A stretch of 15,086 nucleotides of DNA from Clostridium sp. CAG:590 (GCA_000431135.1 HF987847.1:1461-16546); one strand, 5' to 3'; positions 1-7,415 are shown, counted from the stretch's first letter. Made by a program: numbers and translations. The notes: a model not told the origin generated them from the letters alone.

Positions 1-522
1 TCCACCCTTATCAAACGCCTCTCCCGCCGCATCATCTCTTGTTTTACCTAAAATTTCAAACTTGTCATAGTCTGCTACCTTCACCAGATGCGTATGTCCT
101 CCTGAGACTACCAGACACATAAATGGAGGCTCCAAATCCAAATGTTCAATATAATTGGCTGCAATATGTCCCTCAATATGATGCACACCAACCAATGGTT
201 TATTCGCTGCATATGCAATTGCCTTCGCCTCTGCGACACCCACTAATAATGCACCTACTAAGCCCGGTCCATACGTTACCGCAATTGCATCCATATCCTG
301 CAATGTCATAGATGCCTCTTCCAACGCTTCACGAATCACCTGATTGATCTTCTCAATGTGTTTCCGTGATGCAATTTCTGGAACCACTCCGCCATATAAC
401 TTGTGTAGCTCAATTTGAGAAAATATCACATTCGAACATACATAGCGGCCATTCTTAATAACTGCCGCTGCCGTTTCGTCACATGATGATTCAATTGCCA
501 ATATATATGTATCTTTCTCCAT
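1..522 (-). CDS. tsaD: tRNA N6-adenosine threonylcarbamoyltransferase TsaD, N-terminal half (cut by window edge)
   Basis: TsaD transfers the threonylcarbamoyl group from threonylcarbamoyl-AMP to A37 of ANN-decoding tRNAs, acting in the cytoplasm with TsaB and TsaE. The 174 residues visible here are about half of the usual ~340; the rest lies beyond position 1. Visible landmarks are the N-terminal ASKHA phosphate loop region (IESSCDETAAA, residues 10-20), a GPGLVGALLVG segment (84-94), the metal-binding HxEGH motif with His115 and His119, VSGGHT (139-144), and the family signature TRDDAAGEAFDK (about 161-172). The ATG at 522-520 shares one base with the stop codon of the upstream gene (TAATG), which implies translational coupling. 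tsaE and tsaB lie further upstream in the same block, so three t6A genes are together. Identification is secure. Confidence 0.97.
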   Translation of the reverse strand, partial: MEKDTYILAIESSCDETAAAVIKNGRYVCSNVIFSQIELHKLYGGVVPEIASRKHIEKINQVIREALEEASMTLQDMDAIAVTYGPGLVGALLVGVAEAKAIAYAANKPLVGVHHIEGHIAANYIEHLDLEPPFMCLVVSGGHTHLVKVADYDKFEILGKTRDDAAGEAFDKGG

Positions 523-1118
523 TACTTTGCATCTCCTTTATCTTCTGTCGAAGAATCTTTTACTGCCTGCCATCCCAGGATTTTCCATTCACCATTATCA
601 TTTTTTCTAAGAATATATTCTTCCTGCCCCTTCGCAGAAGACGAATCCTTACGTAACAATACGGTTACTTTAATTTTTGCATAATCTATATTTTTTTCTG
701 TATTATATTCTATCTGACTGTCCTCACCAAACGAATAACTAATGATCTTTTGTTTGTTATCTGCATAATACTGAATATCCTCTTTTAGCGAAGCCAATTG
801 TGCACTTTCCTCATTATAATCCAACAATTCATCATCATACAAATTGCGGATCTGCTGGTTTGCTTTTTTCAATTCTTCTTCCGTAAACTCATTATTATAT
901 GCACATTTCATATAGCGACAGTGCAATCGCACCGTCTCCTTTACCGTTTTCGGATATTGATCTGTGAAATCATAATTCAACAGCTTATCAACCTCTGAAC
1001 CATCCTCTGCATTAGGTCCTTTTTTTGCCCGGTTACTGACAACAAAATACGCCGCCAGCACCGCTAATACAATCAAAACAACACGCAAGATAAATACATT
1101 TGTTTTCTGTTTTTTCAT
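522..1118 (-). CDS. DUF6715-like membrane-anchored protein of unknown function
   Basis: A 198-residue protein. One hydrophobic segment (about residues 9-25) follows a short Lys-rich N-terminus, so it should be anchored with the rest outside the membrane, or be secreted. The remainder is acidic and charged, with a helical part (about 55-110) followed by a strand-rich part ending in GEWKILGWQAV. That ending is typical of small NTF2-like or Cys-free lipoprotein-like extracytoplasmic domains. Overall character and context match what I recall as DUF6715 in Lachnospiraceae; the family name is from memory. The start was chosen as the ATG at 1118-1116 because AGGAGG lies just upstream, inside the end of the RNase Z gene. 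A longer open frame upstream overlaps RNase Z and is not believed. The gap to RNase Z is 2 nt, and the stop overlaps the tsaD start by 1 nt. No function can be assigned. Confidence 0.8.
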   Translation of the reverse strand: MKKQKTNVFILRVVLIVLAVLAAYFVVSNRAKKGPNAEDGSEVDKLLNYDFTDQYPKTVKETVRLHCRYMKCAYNNEFTEEELKKANQQIRNLYDDELLDYNEESAQLASLKEDIQYYADNKQKIISYSFGEDSQIEYNTEKNIDYAKIKVTVLLRKDSSSAKGQEEYILRKNDNGEWKILGWQAVKDSSTEDKGDAK

Positions 1119-1120
1119 AT

Positions 1121-2032
1121 CTATTCCTCCTCGAACATCAATGTCGTGGTTCGTCTGTCTTTTGGTATAACAGTATTGGAAAAAATCTCTCTCACCTGTT
1201 TCTCGTACTCCTGCGGTCTGACTAATGACGGGGAGTAATGTGTAAGCCACAGTTCTTTCACTTCTGCTTCCTTCGCCATATTTGCCGCCTCATAAAATGT
1301 CATATGTTTATATTCTTTTGCCTTTTTTTCTTTTTCCGGTTCTCCATACATGCCTTCACATATAAACAAATCCGATCCTTTCGCATTCTCCACAATTGTT
1401 TTTGTCGGTCTGGAATCTGTGCAATATGTTAATTTAATACCTTTTCTCGGCTCTCCCAACACCATATCCGGTGTATAAATGCCTGTTTCATCCCGGATTG
1501 TCTCGCCTTTTTGAAGTCTGCTCCATAGCGGCATCGGAATCTCAAGCCGCTTCGCTTTTTCCACATCGAATTTGCCCACCCGGTCAATCTCTAAGCTGTA
1601 TCCATAACAGGTAATATTATGATTTACTTTATATGCATTGATTCGCATTCCGTTAAATTCAAAGCTTTCCTGATCGTTTTCTAATTCAATAAATCGAATC
1701 GGAAAGGGTAATTCCGGCGCGATCATCCGCAAAGCATTCACAATTTTCTCCAGACGTTTGGGACCGATCATTGTAACCGGCTCTCGTCGTTCTGCATTAC
1801 CCAATGTCAGAAGCAGTCCCGGTAATCCACTAATATGATCTGCGTGGAAATGGGTAAAACAAATAACGTCTATTGGTTTCACGCTCCATCCCTGCTGCTT
1901 AATAGAAACCTGGGTTCCTTCTCCACAATCAATCAAAACATTCATTCCGTTGCATCTTACCATCAACGATGTTAACGCCCGATACGGCAAAGGCATCATT
2001 CCCCCTGTTCCCAAAAGACATACATCTAACAT
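1121..2032 (-). CDS. rnz: Ribonuclease Z (tRNA 3' processing endonuclease), divergent clostridial type
   Basis: RNase Z is a metallo-beta-lactamase-fold, zinc-dependent endonuclease that trims the 3' trailer of tRNA precursors. The 303 residues match the family's usual ~310. Metal ligands can be seen: His61, His63, Asp65 and His66 in the THFHADH motif, then candidates His138, Asp206 and His265, with His243 as a possible catalytic-site histidine (KHMTFYEAA). The GEGTQ motif near 37-41 is also present. Two motifs differ from the textbook form. The N-terminal loop reads GTGGMMPLPYRALTS instead of the usual GTxxxxPtxxRnxss, and the flexible-arm region (about 158-180) has IPMPLWSRLQKG where GxPxGP is usual. 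The start ATG at 2032-2030 has a GAGGG ribosome binding site. It lies in a tRNA-modification cluster, which suits the role. It could instead be a related MBL-fold nuclease. Confidence 0.88.
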   Translation of the reverse strand: MLDVCLLGTGGMMPLPYRALTSLMVRCNGMNVLIDCGEGTQVSIKQQGWSVKPIDVICFTHFHADHISGLPGLLLTLGNAERREPVTMIGPKRLEKIVNALRMIAPELPFPIRFIELENDQESFEFNGMRINAYKVNHNITCYGYSLEIDRVGKFDVEKAKRLEIPMPLWSRLQKGETIRDETGIYTPDMVLGEPRKGIKLTYCTDSRPTKTIVENAKGSDLFICEGMYGEPEKEKKAKEYKHMTFYEAANMAKEAEVKELWLTHYSPSLVRPQEYEKQVREIFSNTVIPKDRRTTTLMFEEE

Positions 2033-2078
2033 TCCATCCCTCTTTTCTCAATTAAACTATACTCTTCAAATAAATTCA

Positions 2079-2297
2079 TCAGGAGAGCAGTTCAATCGTA
2101 TCATATATTGTCGACGGTCGGACAAACTCTCTTTCTAACCATTCTACACAATCTTCACACAAAACAAATTCCTGTGTTCTTCCATCTTTCTTCGAAAAAT
2201 ACCCCCATGGCTTGCACACCTTTACATAGTCCTCCTGCGGGATATCATTTTTCATTCTGATTTTTTTGCCACATTTATTACAATAAACTAACTCCAT
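2079..2297 (-). CDS. Small zinc-ribbon-like protein, unknown function
   Basis: A 72-residue protein with two CxxC pairs, Cys6/Cys9 (CNKCGKKI) and Cys47/Cys50 (CEDC), which should bind one structural zinc as a zinc ribbon. An extra Cys28 and aromatic residues (WGYFSKKDG) lie between them. The C-terminus (WLEREFVRPSTIYDTIELL) looks helical. The start was set at the ATG at 2297-2295 because a GGAGG lies six bases upstream. The frame stays open for 34 more codons upstream, but those have no ribosome binding site and look like non-coding spacer. The gene follows rimI after a 117-nt gap and precedes rnz by 46 nt, so it probably shares the transcript. No enzyme motif is visible. A role in nucleic-acid or protein binding is possible but is only inference. 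Confidence 0.75.
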   Translation of the reverse strand: MELVYCNKCGKKIRMKNDIPQEDYVKVCKPWGYFSKKDGRTQEFVLCEDCVEWLEREFVRPSTIYDTIELLS

Positions 2298-2414
2298 AAT
2301 ATCCTCCATACTAACTCTTGACATAACATTATGGTAGCTTAATTCCATTCGAAAATCTAGTGGAAAAAATTGTTGCATATATGAGACAGTCCTGTTCAAC
2401 GCATAGTTGTAATA

Positions 2415-2864
2415 TTATAACTGCAACGGACAACTCATGATAATTGCATTTTCATTCGGTTGCGTATAATAGTTTTTACGGATACCAAGTTCACAAAACC
2501 CATTTTGGCAATAAAGTCTTCTTGCTTTTTCATTACTTTCTCTGACTTCTAACAACATTCTTTCCGCTAAATGTCTGCGCGCTTCCACGATAACACTTTG
2601 CAAAAGCAATAGACCAATTCCGTTTTTTTGAAATTCTTCACTCACTGCTATATTTAACAGCTCTGCATCTTCATTTATTACCATGATCCCTGCAAATCCG
2701 ACAACACAGCTATCCTCAGCCCGGTATGCCACATTATATATATTATAATCATACTGCAACACGCGACAGATCTCTTCTAACGACCAATGTTCCGGTAATG
2801 TTTGTTTGGCAATCTGATACACCGCTTCGCAATCAGCCGGCTCCATTTTTCTTATCACTATCAC
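2415..2864 (-). CDS. rimI: [Ribosomal protein bS18]-alanine N-acetyltransferase RimI (GNAT)
   Basis: A GNAT acetyltransferase of 149 residues, the usual size for RimI, which acetylates the N-terminal alanine of ribosomal protein S18. Visible: the acetyl-CoA pyrophosphate loop QKNGIG (79-84), the strand LLEVRESN (104-111) with the likely catalytic Glu106, LYCQNGF (117-123) with Tyr118 as the likely general acid, and the RimI-specific tail GIRKNYYTQPNENAIIM. The tail normally reads EDA; here it is ENA (Asn139). The start is a GTG at 2864-2862 that overlaps the tsaB stop as GTGA. AAGGA seven bases upstream supports it over the ATG at residue 7. Its position directly after tsaE-tsaB and before tsaD is the classic order in Firmicutes. 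Some members of this family acetylate other proteins, so the substrate is inferred. Confidence 0.92.
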   Translation of the reverse strand: MIVIRKMEPADCEAVYQIAKQTLPEHWSLEEICRVLQYDYNIYNVAYRAEDSCVVGFAGIMVINEDAELLNIAVSEEFQKNGIGLLLLQSVIVEARRHLAERMLLEVRESNEKARRLYCQNGFCELGIRKNYYTQPNENAIIMSCPLQL

Positions 2865-3565
2865 TCTTGTTTCCTTTCGAGGCGTTCTCTCTCCGCCTGT
2901 GATAAGCGAAGGTACTCCGGTGCAAACGAATCTGCATCTGTATAGATTCCATCCTTCCAGTAATCCATTGCCCGGACACCGACCGATGCAGCTCTTTGTT
3001 TGTTCATATTAGCAGGTGCATAACTGTGCGGAACTGCCAGCTCTTTTTCTATCACCTCACGATATACCGGTACCCCATCTCCTAAAAAGATCACATTCTG
3101 CCCGATCTTATTCAACGCTTCAACAATCTCTTCAATTCCGGTCGGTATCTGATCCTTCACCACATGTAACTTTCCATCCTGAAAACGGTAAATTCCTGTA
3201 TATACCTGATTCCTGCGTGCATCCATCAGCGGACAGATCAATGCATCCGTCCCGTATAAATTCATTGCAAGCCCTTCAATAGTAGGCACACCAATGATCG
3301 GTTTATCCAAAGCCAGTCCAAGACCCTTCACTGTTGCCGATCCAATTCTCAACCCGGTAAATGACCCCGGTCCTTTTGCAATTGCAATCGCATCAATCGA
3401 ATGCAGATCTGTTTCCGTCATACGAACAATCTCATCTAACATTGGTAACAATGTCTGCGAATGCGTTTTTTTATAATTGACTGTATACTCCGCAATCAAT
3501 GTATCATTTTCCAAAAGTGCAACAGATGCTACAAGCCCTGAGCTGTCCAATGCTAATATCTTCAT
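2861..3565 (-). CDS. tsaB: t6A biosynthesis protein TsaB
   Basis: TsaB is the catalytically inactive ASKHA-fold partner that dimerises with TsaD and stabilises it in the t6A37 tRNA modification complex. The 234 residues match the family. Visible: the N-terminal MKILALDSSG strand and loop, HSQTLLPMLDE (35-45), the highly conserved GPGSFTGLRIG signature (65-75), and the second-lobe stretch PLMDARRNQVYTGIY (about 112-126). The start ATG at 3565-3563 is preceded by AAGGGA with good spacing. The gap to tsaE is 23 nt and the stop overlaps the rimI start by 4 nt (GTGA), so the three are coupled. The HxEGH metal motif of TsaD is absent, as expected for TsaB. Confidence 0.96.
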   Translation of the reverse strand: MKILALDSSGLVASVALLENDTLIAEYTVNYKKTHSQTLLPMLDEIVRMTETDLHSIDAIAIAKGPGSFTGLRIGSATVKGLGLALDKPIIGVPTIEGLAMNLYGTDALICPLMDARRNQVYTGIYRFQDGKLHVVKDQIPTGIEEIVEALNKIGQNVIFLGDGVPVYREVIEKELAVPHSYAPANMNKQRAASVGVRAMDYWKDGIYTDADSFAPEYLRLSQAERERLERKQE

Positions 3566-3588
3566 ATTCTATCCCTTCGTTTCAAATT

Positions 3589-4014
3589 TCATATAGAATC
3601 AACATGTATCATACGGTAATCAAATCCTTTTTCCAGGTCTTTGCAAATGGTTACCCTGGTATAATGCTCCGGCAATATGTCTTCGATCAGGTTGGCCCAC
3701 TCTATCAGACAAACGCCCTCTCCGTATATCATATCCGCAAAGCCAACTTCTTCCATCTCTTCGCTTTCCTCAATTCGATATACGTCAAAATGATAAAAAA
3801 GCAGTCTGCCCTCATCATACTCCTGCACAATTGTAAATGTCGGGCTATTAACGCTTTCCTGTATTCCTAATCCTGTAGCAAATCCCTGCGAAAAGAGTGT
3901 CTTTCCAACTCCAAGATCTCCAATCAGACAGAATACATCTCCTGCCACCGCCTTTTCACCTAATTGTCTTGCAATCTCAAATGTGTCTTCCGGTTTCCAA
4001 CTGTTATAATCCAT
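3589..4014 (-). CDS. tsaE: t6A biosynthesis ATPase TsaE
   Basis: TsaE is a small P-loop ATPase that binds the TsaB-TsaD dimer and is needed for multiple turnovers of t6A synthesis. With this start it has 141 residues. Visible: Walker A GDLGVGKT (32-39), switch-like SPTFT (57-61), YHFDVYR (74-80) and EWAN (105-108), all family hallmarks. Two starts are possible: TTG at 4020 and ATG at 4014. I chose the ATG because AGGA lies six bases before it, whereas it would abut the TTG. The upstream gene ends eight bases before the ATG. The order tsaE-tsaB-rimI is well known in Firmicutes. Confidence 0.95.
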   Translation of the reverse strand: MDYNSWKPEDTFEIARQLGEKAVAGDVFCLIGDLGVGKTLFSQGFATGLGIQESVNSPTFTIVQEYDEGRLLFYHFDVYRIEESEEMEEVGFADMIYGEGVCLIEWANLIEDILPEHYTRVTICKDLEKGFDYRMIHVDSI

Positions 4015-4022
4015 ATTCAATC

Positions 4023-4556
4023 CTACCTATTTCTCTTCATTCGACCATTTACGGGAATATTCTTCTGTACTGCATATTCTCTTAACAAATTGCCAAGTTT
4101 ACCTGCATCAGCCCCCAGACATTTCTTAGGGAAGATAAATGCGTGTACCCGGCTACTGTAAAGGATATACTGTGATCCCGTATCCTTTATACGACGGATG
4201 CGTTCCCATTCCATAGTCTGGGATTCTTCGTCCTGCGACACAGTTATCCCCTTTTCATTTATTTCATAATATAATGGCTTTTGATATGATTTTGTCCTTT
4301 TTACCTGCCTTTTTGACCGGTTATACATCATAATCGGTTCCAGCACCGTAAACCAAAGTCCCACAATCGTCATAATTGTTTTCCCCTGATCTGACAGATC
4401 ATGAAAAGATACCACCAGATTAGTGAGTGCGAGAGCCGACAAAAACAACCCGATCAGTCCGGATGCCTGATGATATACATGATACATTGTAAATTGATAC
4501 ATTTCCTTTACTGTCATCTGAACAGAAAAAGTAATTGATCTCTCTTCCATTCCCAT
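4023..4556 (-). CDS. YcxB-like two-helix membrane protein
   Basis: About 177 residues. It has an N-terminal strand-rich stretch, two hydrophobic segments (about residues 30-50 and 60-78) separated by a short SFHDLSDQGK loop, then a basic stretch (NRSKRQVKRTKSY). The soluble C-terminal domain contains YYEINEKGITVSQ, a W-x-R-I-R-R-I-K-D strand, YILYSSRVHAFIFPKK and a final amphipathic helix. This layout, with the LY..x.AFIFPK signature, matches the YcxB-like family, whose function is unknown. The start is uncertain: TTG 4571, ATG 4565, ATG 4556 and ATG 4550 are all in frame, with overlapping GGAG motifs. I took 4556, where GGAG is about nine bases upstream. It starts within about 20 nt of the tex stop and ends 8 nt before tsaE, so it is in the same operon. 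Confidence 0.75.
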   Translation of the reverse strand: MGMEERSITFSVQMTVKEMYQFTMYHVYHQASGLIGLFLSALALTNLVVSFHDLSDQGKTIMTIVGLWFTVLEPIMMYNRSKRQVKRTKSYQKPLYYEINEKGITVSQDEESQTMEWERIRRIKDTGSQYILYSSRVHAFIFPKKCLGADAGKLGNLLREYAVQKNIPVNGRMKRNR

Positions 4557-4572
4557 CTGCTCCATCTCCAAC

Positions 4573-6723
4573 TTAAGAATCCAAAATCATAGATAATTGA
4601 ATCCGTTTACGTTCCAAATCCACACTCAACACTTTCACTTCAACCACATCACCGACACTAATAACCTCTAACGGATGTTTAATAAACTTCTTATTTGTGA
4701 TCTTAGAAATATGAACCAATCCATCCTGATGTACACCAATATCTACAAATGCACCAAAATCAATTACATTGCGAACTGTTCCTTTTAAGATCATTCCCTC
4801 TGTAAGATCCTTCATATCTAATACATCTGTACGCAAAATCGGTTTGGGCATCTCTTCACGCGGATCCCTTGCCGGTTTTTCCAGCTCTTTCACAATATCT
4901 GTCAAAGTCACTTCCCCGACACCAAGTTCGGATGCCAATTTGCCATTCTGCTTCACCAGCATAGATAATCCTACCAAGCCCTGGCTGGTAATATCATCTA
5001 CTGAATAACCCAATTTATTTAACAGGTTCATTGTCACTTCGTAACTCTCCGGATGCACGCTGGTTGCATCGAGTGGATTATCTCCTCCTGTAATCCGCAA
5101 AAATCCTGCACACTGCTCAAACGCTTTCGGTCCTAGTTTGGCAACCTTCAACAACTGTTTTCGATTCGTAAACTGACCGTTTTCTTCTCTGTACGCAACA
5201 ATGTTTTTTGCAATTACTTTACTGATTCCGGATACATATTCCAATAGCGACGCAGATGCCGTATTGAGATCAACGCCAACCCGGTTTACACAATCCTCAA
5301 CCACACCTGTAAGGGTATCCCCCAATTTTTTCTGATTCATATCGTGCTGATATTGCCCAACTCCGATAGACTTTGGATCAATCTTAACAAGCTCCGCTAA
5401 CGGATCCTGCAAACGGCGGGCAATGGATGCCGCACTTCGTTGTCCCACATCAAAATTCGGGAACTCTTCTGTTGCTAATTTACTGGCAGAGTACACGGAA
5501 GCTCCCGCTTCATTTGTAATTACATATTGTACCTTTTCCGGAATCTCCTTTAACAATTCAACAATAACCTGTTCCGATTCTCGTGATGCCGTTCCATTTC
5601 CCACCGAAATCAGAGTAATACCATACTTTTTGATCAGGTTATGCACGATGCGTTTTGATTCAGCAACCTTTTTCTGTGGCTCTGTCGGATATATCACAAT
5701 CGTATCCAGGACTTTTCCGGTTGCATCTACTACTGCTAATTTGCAGCCTGTTCGAAATGCAGGATCCCATCCAAGAACTACCTGTCCTTTGATTGGTGGC
5801 TGCATAAGAAGCTGTTTTAAATTCTTTCCAAATACAGCAATCGCTCCATCCTCTGCCTGCTCTGTAAGATCACTCCGAATCTCCCGTTCGATTGCTCCTG
5901 ATATTAATCTCTTATAACTATCTTCCACCGCCTGTTGCAAAAGCGGTGTTGTGTACGGATTGTCCCGTACAATGATCTTCTTCTCCAAATAACGCAAAAT
6001 GCGTTCTTCCGGAGCCATCACCTTCACCGACAATACCTTTTCTTTTTCTCCACGATTGATTGCTAATATACGATATCCCGCCGCCTTTGCAATCGGTTCT
6101 TCAAAATCATAATACATTTCGTATACCGATTTTGCTTCTGCATCCTTTGCAGCTGTCACCAATTTTCCTTCCTTTACAGTAATATCCCTTATATACGTAC
6201 GGTATTCCGCCTCGTCCGAAATATTTTCAGCAATGATATCCAGCGCCCCGGTAATTGCTTCATCTATCGATGTAACACCCTTTTCCTCTGATATATATCC
6301 CTGCGCATCCGTCTCGATCGGATGATCTGCCATCTGAAGATAAATGATATTGGCAAGACCCTCTAATCCCTTTTCTTTTGCAATCGTTGCACGAGTTCTA
6401 CGTTTTTGCTTGTATGGCCGATACAGATCCTCTACTGCCACTAATGTCATCGCATCCAGAATCTGTTTTTTTAATTCATCTGTCAGTTTCCCCTGTTCTT
6501 CAATACTGGCAATCACGGTCTCTTTTCGTTCTTCTAAATTTCTAAGGTAATTCAACCGTTCATATAAGTCACGCAATACCTCGTCATTTAAAGAGCCGGT
6601 TACTTCCTTTCGATATCTGGCAATAAAAGGAATGGTACATCCCTCATCGATCAATTTCACCGTTGCTTCTACCTGTCCGGCACGAATGCCTAACTCTTGT
6701 GCAATCACTTTTGCAATATCCAT
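4573..6723 (-). CDS. tex: Tex family RNA-binding protein
   Basis: A 716-residue cytoplasmic protein with the full Tex architecture (homologue of the core of eukaryotic Spt6). Tex proteins bind nucleic acid and influence transcription and gene expression; their exact task in clostridia is unclear. Domains: N-terminal helical/HTH region (1-~190), a central linker, a YqgF/RNase-H-like domain starting near VVLGWDPAFRTGCKLAVVD (315-333), tandem helix-hairpin-helix motifs (VDLNTASASLLEYVSGI at 484-500 and LLKVAKLGPKAFEQCAGFLRI near 524-544), and a C-terminal S1 domain (about 643-713) with the GTVRNVIDFGAFVDIG core. The length is normal. The start ATG at 6723-6721 has AGAGGA nine bases upstream. It heads the compact block that runs through the t6A genes. 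Confidence 0.96.
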   Translation of the reverse strand: MDIAKVIAQELGIRAGQVEATVKLIDEGCTIPFIARYRKEVTGSLNDEVLRDLYERLNYLRNLEERKETVIASIEEQGKLTDELKKQILDAMTLVAVEDLYRPYKQKRRTRATIAKEKGLEGLANIIYLQMADHPIETDAQGYISEEKGVTSIDEAITGALDIIAENISDEAEYRTYIRDITVKEGKLVTAAKDAEAKSVYEMYYDFEEPIAKAAGYRILAINRGEKEKVLSVKVMAPEERILRYLEKKIIVRDNPYTTPLLQQAVEDSYKRLISGAIEREIRSDLTEQAEDGAIAVFGKNLKQLLMQPPIKGQVVLGWDPAFRTGCKLAVVDATGKVLDTIVIYPTEPQKKVAESKRIVHNLIKKYGITLISVGNGTASRESEQVIVELLKEIPEKVQYVITNEAGASVYSASKLATEEFPNFDVGQRSAASIARRLQDPLAELVKIDPKSIGVGQYQHDMNQKKLGDTLTGVVEDCVNRVGVDLNTASASLLEYVSGISKVIAKNIVAYREENGQFTNRKQLLKVAKLGPKAFEQCAGFLRITGGDNPLDATSVHPESYEVTMNLLNKLGYSVDDITSQGLVGLSMLVKQNGKLASELGVGEVTLTDIVKELEKPARDPREEMPKPILRTDVLDMKDLTEGMILKGTVRNVIDFGAFVDIGVHQDGLVHISKITNKKFIKHPLEVISVGDVVEVKVLSVDLERKRIQLSMILDS

Positions 6724-6745
6724 GTTGTAAAATCCTCTTTCTTAT

Positions 6746-6751
6746 ATTCTA
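6746..6751 (-). promoter_or_regulatory. Possible extended -10 promoter element for tex
   Basis: On the minus strand the sequence TTGCTAGAAT gives a TGnTAGAAT extended -10 about 23 bases before the tex start codon. No good -35 box lies at 17-18 bases (GAATAT there), although TTGGAA is present at 21. The implied leader is short, about 16 nt. This is weak evidence; tex could also be read from the deaminase promoter upstream. Confidence 0.25.
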
Positions 6752-6759
6752 GCAATGTT

Positions 6760-6785
6760 GCAATATTTTATATTCCAAATATTGC
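6760..6785. other. Perfect 9-bp inverted repeat followed by a T-run on the plus strand
   Basis: GCAATATTT and AAATATTGC are exact reverse complements separated by eight bases (TATATTCC), followed on the plus strand by GTTTTT. As RNA this would be an AT-rich hairpin with a U-run, but only for plus-strand transcription; both flanking genes (dCMP deaminase and tex) are on the minus strand. It could equally be a DNA-level protein site or chance in AT-rich spacer. It lies 9 bases upstream of the possible tex -10 element. Confidence 0.4.
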
Positions 6786-6822
6786 GTTTTTATAACTCCT
6801 GCGCTTTCGCACAAATAAATCA

Positions 6823-7302
6823 TTATAAACTAAGATGAATCTCTCTGTCTCCCGGTTCATATGGACGAAATTCCACTCCCGCCATCTTAAACATCATCTT
6901 GGAAGCAATTGTCGCTTCTGTATCCGAATACTTATCCGACAAATATACAATTCGTTTAATTCCACTCTGTATGATTGCCTTTGCACACTCATTACAAGGG
7001 AACAAGGTGGAGTAACAGGTTGCCCCTGCCAATGACCCGCCACTATAATTTAATATTGCATTCAGTTCTGCATGGCATACAAAGAAATATTTATTTTCCA
7101 AGGGTTTTCCAACTCGTCCCCACGGCATCTCATCATCCTTACAGCCGGACGGCATACCATTATAACCCACTGATAAAATCTTATTATCCGCATCTACAAT
7201 ACAGGCTCCAACCTGTGTATTTGGATCCTTGCTTCTCTCTGCTGAAAGTAACGCAATTCCCATAAAGTACTGATCCCAACTCAAATAGTTTTCTCGTTTC
7301 AT
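6823..7302 (-). CDS. dCMP deaminase (ComEB-type cytidine/deoxycytidylate deaminase)
   Basis: A zinc-dependent deaminase of 159 residues that should convert dCMP to dUMP, feeding thymidylate synthesis. Zinc and catalytic motifs are plain: CHAELNAI with His77 and Glu79, and FPCNECAK with Cys103 and Cys106. The SKDPNTQVGACIV segment (24-36) and YNGMPSG (47-53) are typical of the dCMP deaminase/ComEB group. The start is the ATG at 7302-7300, with GGGAGG eight bases upstream. An earlier in-frame ATG pair around 7338 would overlap the promoter -10 box and is not believed. It has its own promoter, is separated from hom by a hairpin, and is separated from tex by 99 nt. Substrate choice (dCMP rather than another cytidine compound) rests on family resemblance. 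Confidence 0.92.
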   Translation of the reverse strand: MKRENYLSWDQYFMGIALLSAERSKDPNTQVGACIVDADNKILSVGYNGMPSGCKDDEMPWGRVGKPLENKYFFVCHAELNAILNYSGGSLAGATCYSTLFPCNECAKAIIQSGIKRIVYLSDKYSDTEATIASKMMFKMAGVEFRPYEPGDREIHLSL

Positions 7303-7333
7303 CCTTTGTACCTCCCGAAACTGTATATTTCTC

Positions 7334-7363
7334 ATCATAGCACAAAATATATTAATGCGTAAA
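7334..7363 (-). promoter_or_regulatory. Sigma-A-type promoter for the dCMP deaminase gene
   Basis: Minus strand: -35 TTTACG (7358-7363), 18-nt spacer, -10 TATGAT (7334-7339) preceded by TGC, which gives an extended -10. The start codon lies 31 bases beyond the -10 box, with the GGGAGG site between them. Confidence 0.55.
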
Positions 7364-7367
7364 CCGC

Positions 7368-7415
7368 AAAGAGCTACCGCACCAGAATGATCAACATTTG
7401 GCGTAGCAGCCCTTT
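7368..7415. terminator. Imperfect long hairpin between hom and dCMP deaminase, T-run on the plus side
   Basis: Arms 7368-7383 and 7400-7415 pair over about 16 positions (one A-C mismatch and several G-U pairs when read on the minus strand) around a 16-nt loop. It sits directly downstream of hom, where a terminator is expected, but the long T-run (TTTTTT ending at 7418) follows the hairpin only on the plus strand. On the minus strand the hairpin is followed by CTCTTTGCGGTTT, a weak U-tract. It may be a poor terminator for hom, a bidirectional one, or a block to antisense transcription. Confidence 0.5.

Noticed and set aside
1119..1250. N-terminal extension of the DUF6715-like protein to position 1250
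   Set aside because: It would lie within RNase Z in another frame and place residues before the membrane anchor; AGGAGG before 1118 marks the real start.
2298..2399. N-terminal extension of the zinc-ribbon protein up to position 2399
   Set aside because: No ribosome binding site for the upstream start, composition like spacer, and an ideal GGAGG just before the ATG at 2297.
5423..5917. 164-codon plus-strand open frame inside tex
   Set aside because: It is antisense to the conserved YqgF/HhH coding part of tex, has no ribosome binding site or recognisable domain, and is a shadow of the real codons.
4573..6723. Whether Tex might be broken or frameshifted
   Set aside because: All domains through the C-terminal S1 are in one frame with normal length.
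7360..7384. Minus-strand GGTGCGGTAGCTC looks like the 5' part of a tRNA
   Set aside because: No anticodon arm, T-arm (GGTTCRA) or matching acceptor strand follows; the bases are better explained as the hairpin arm downstream of hom.
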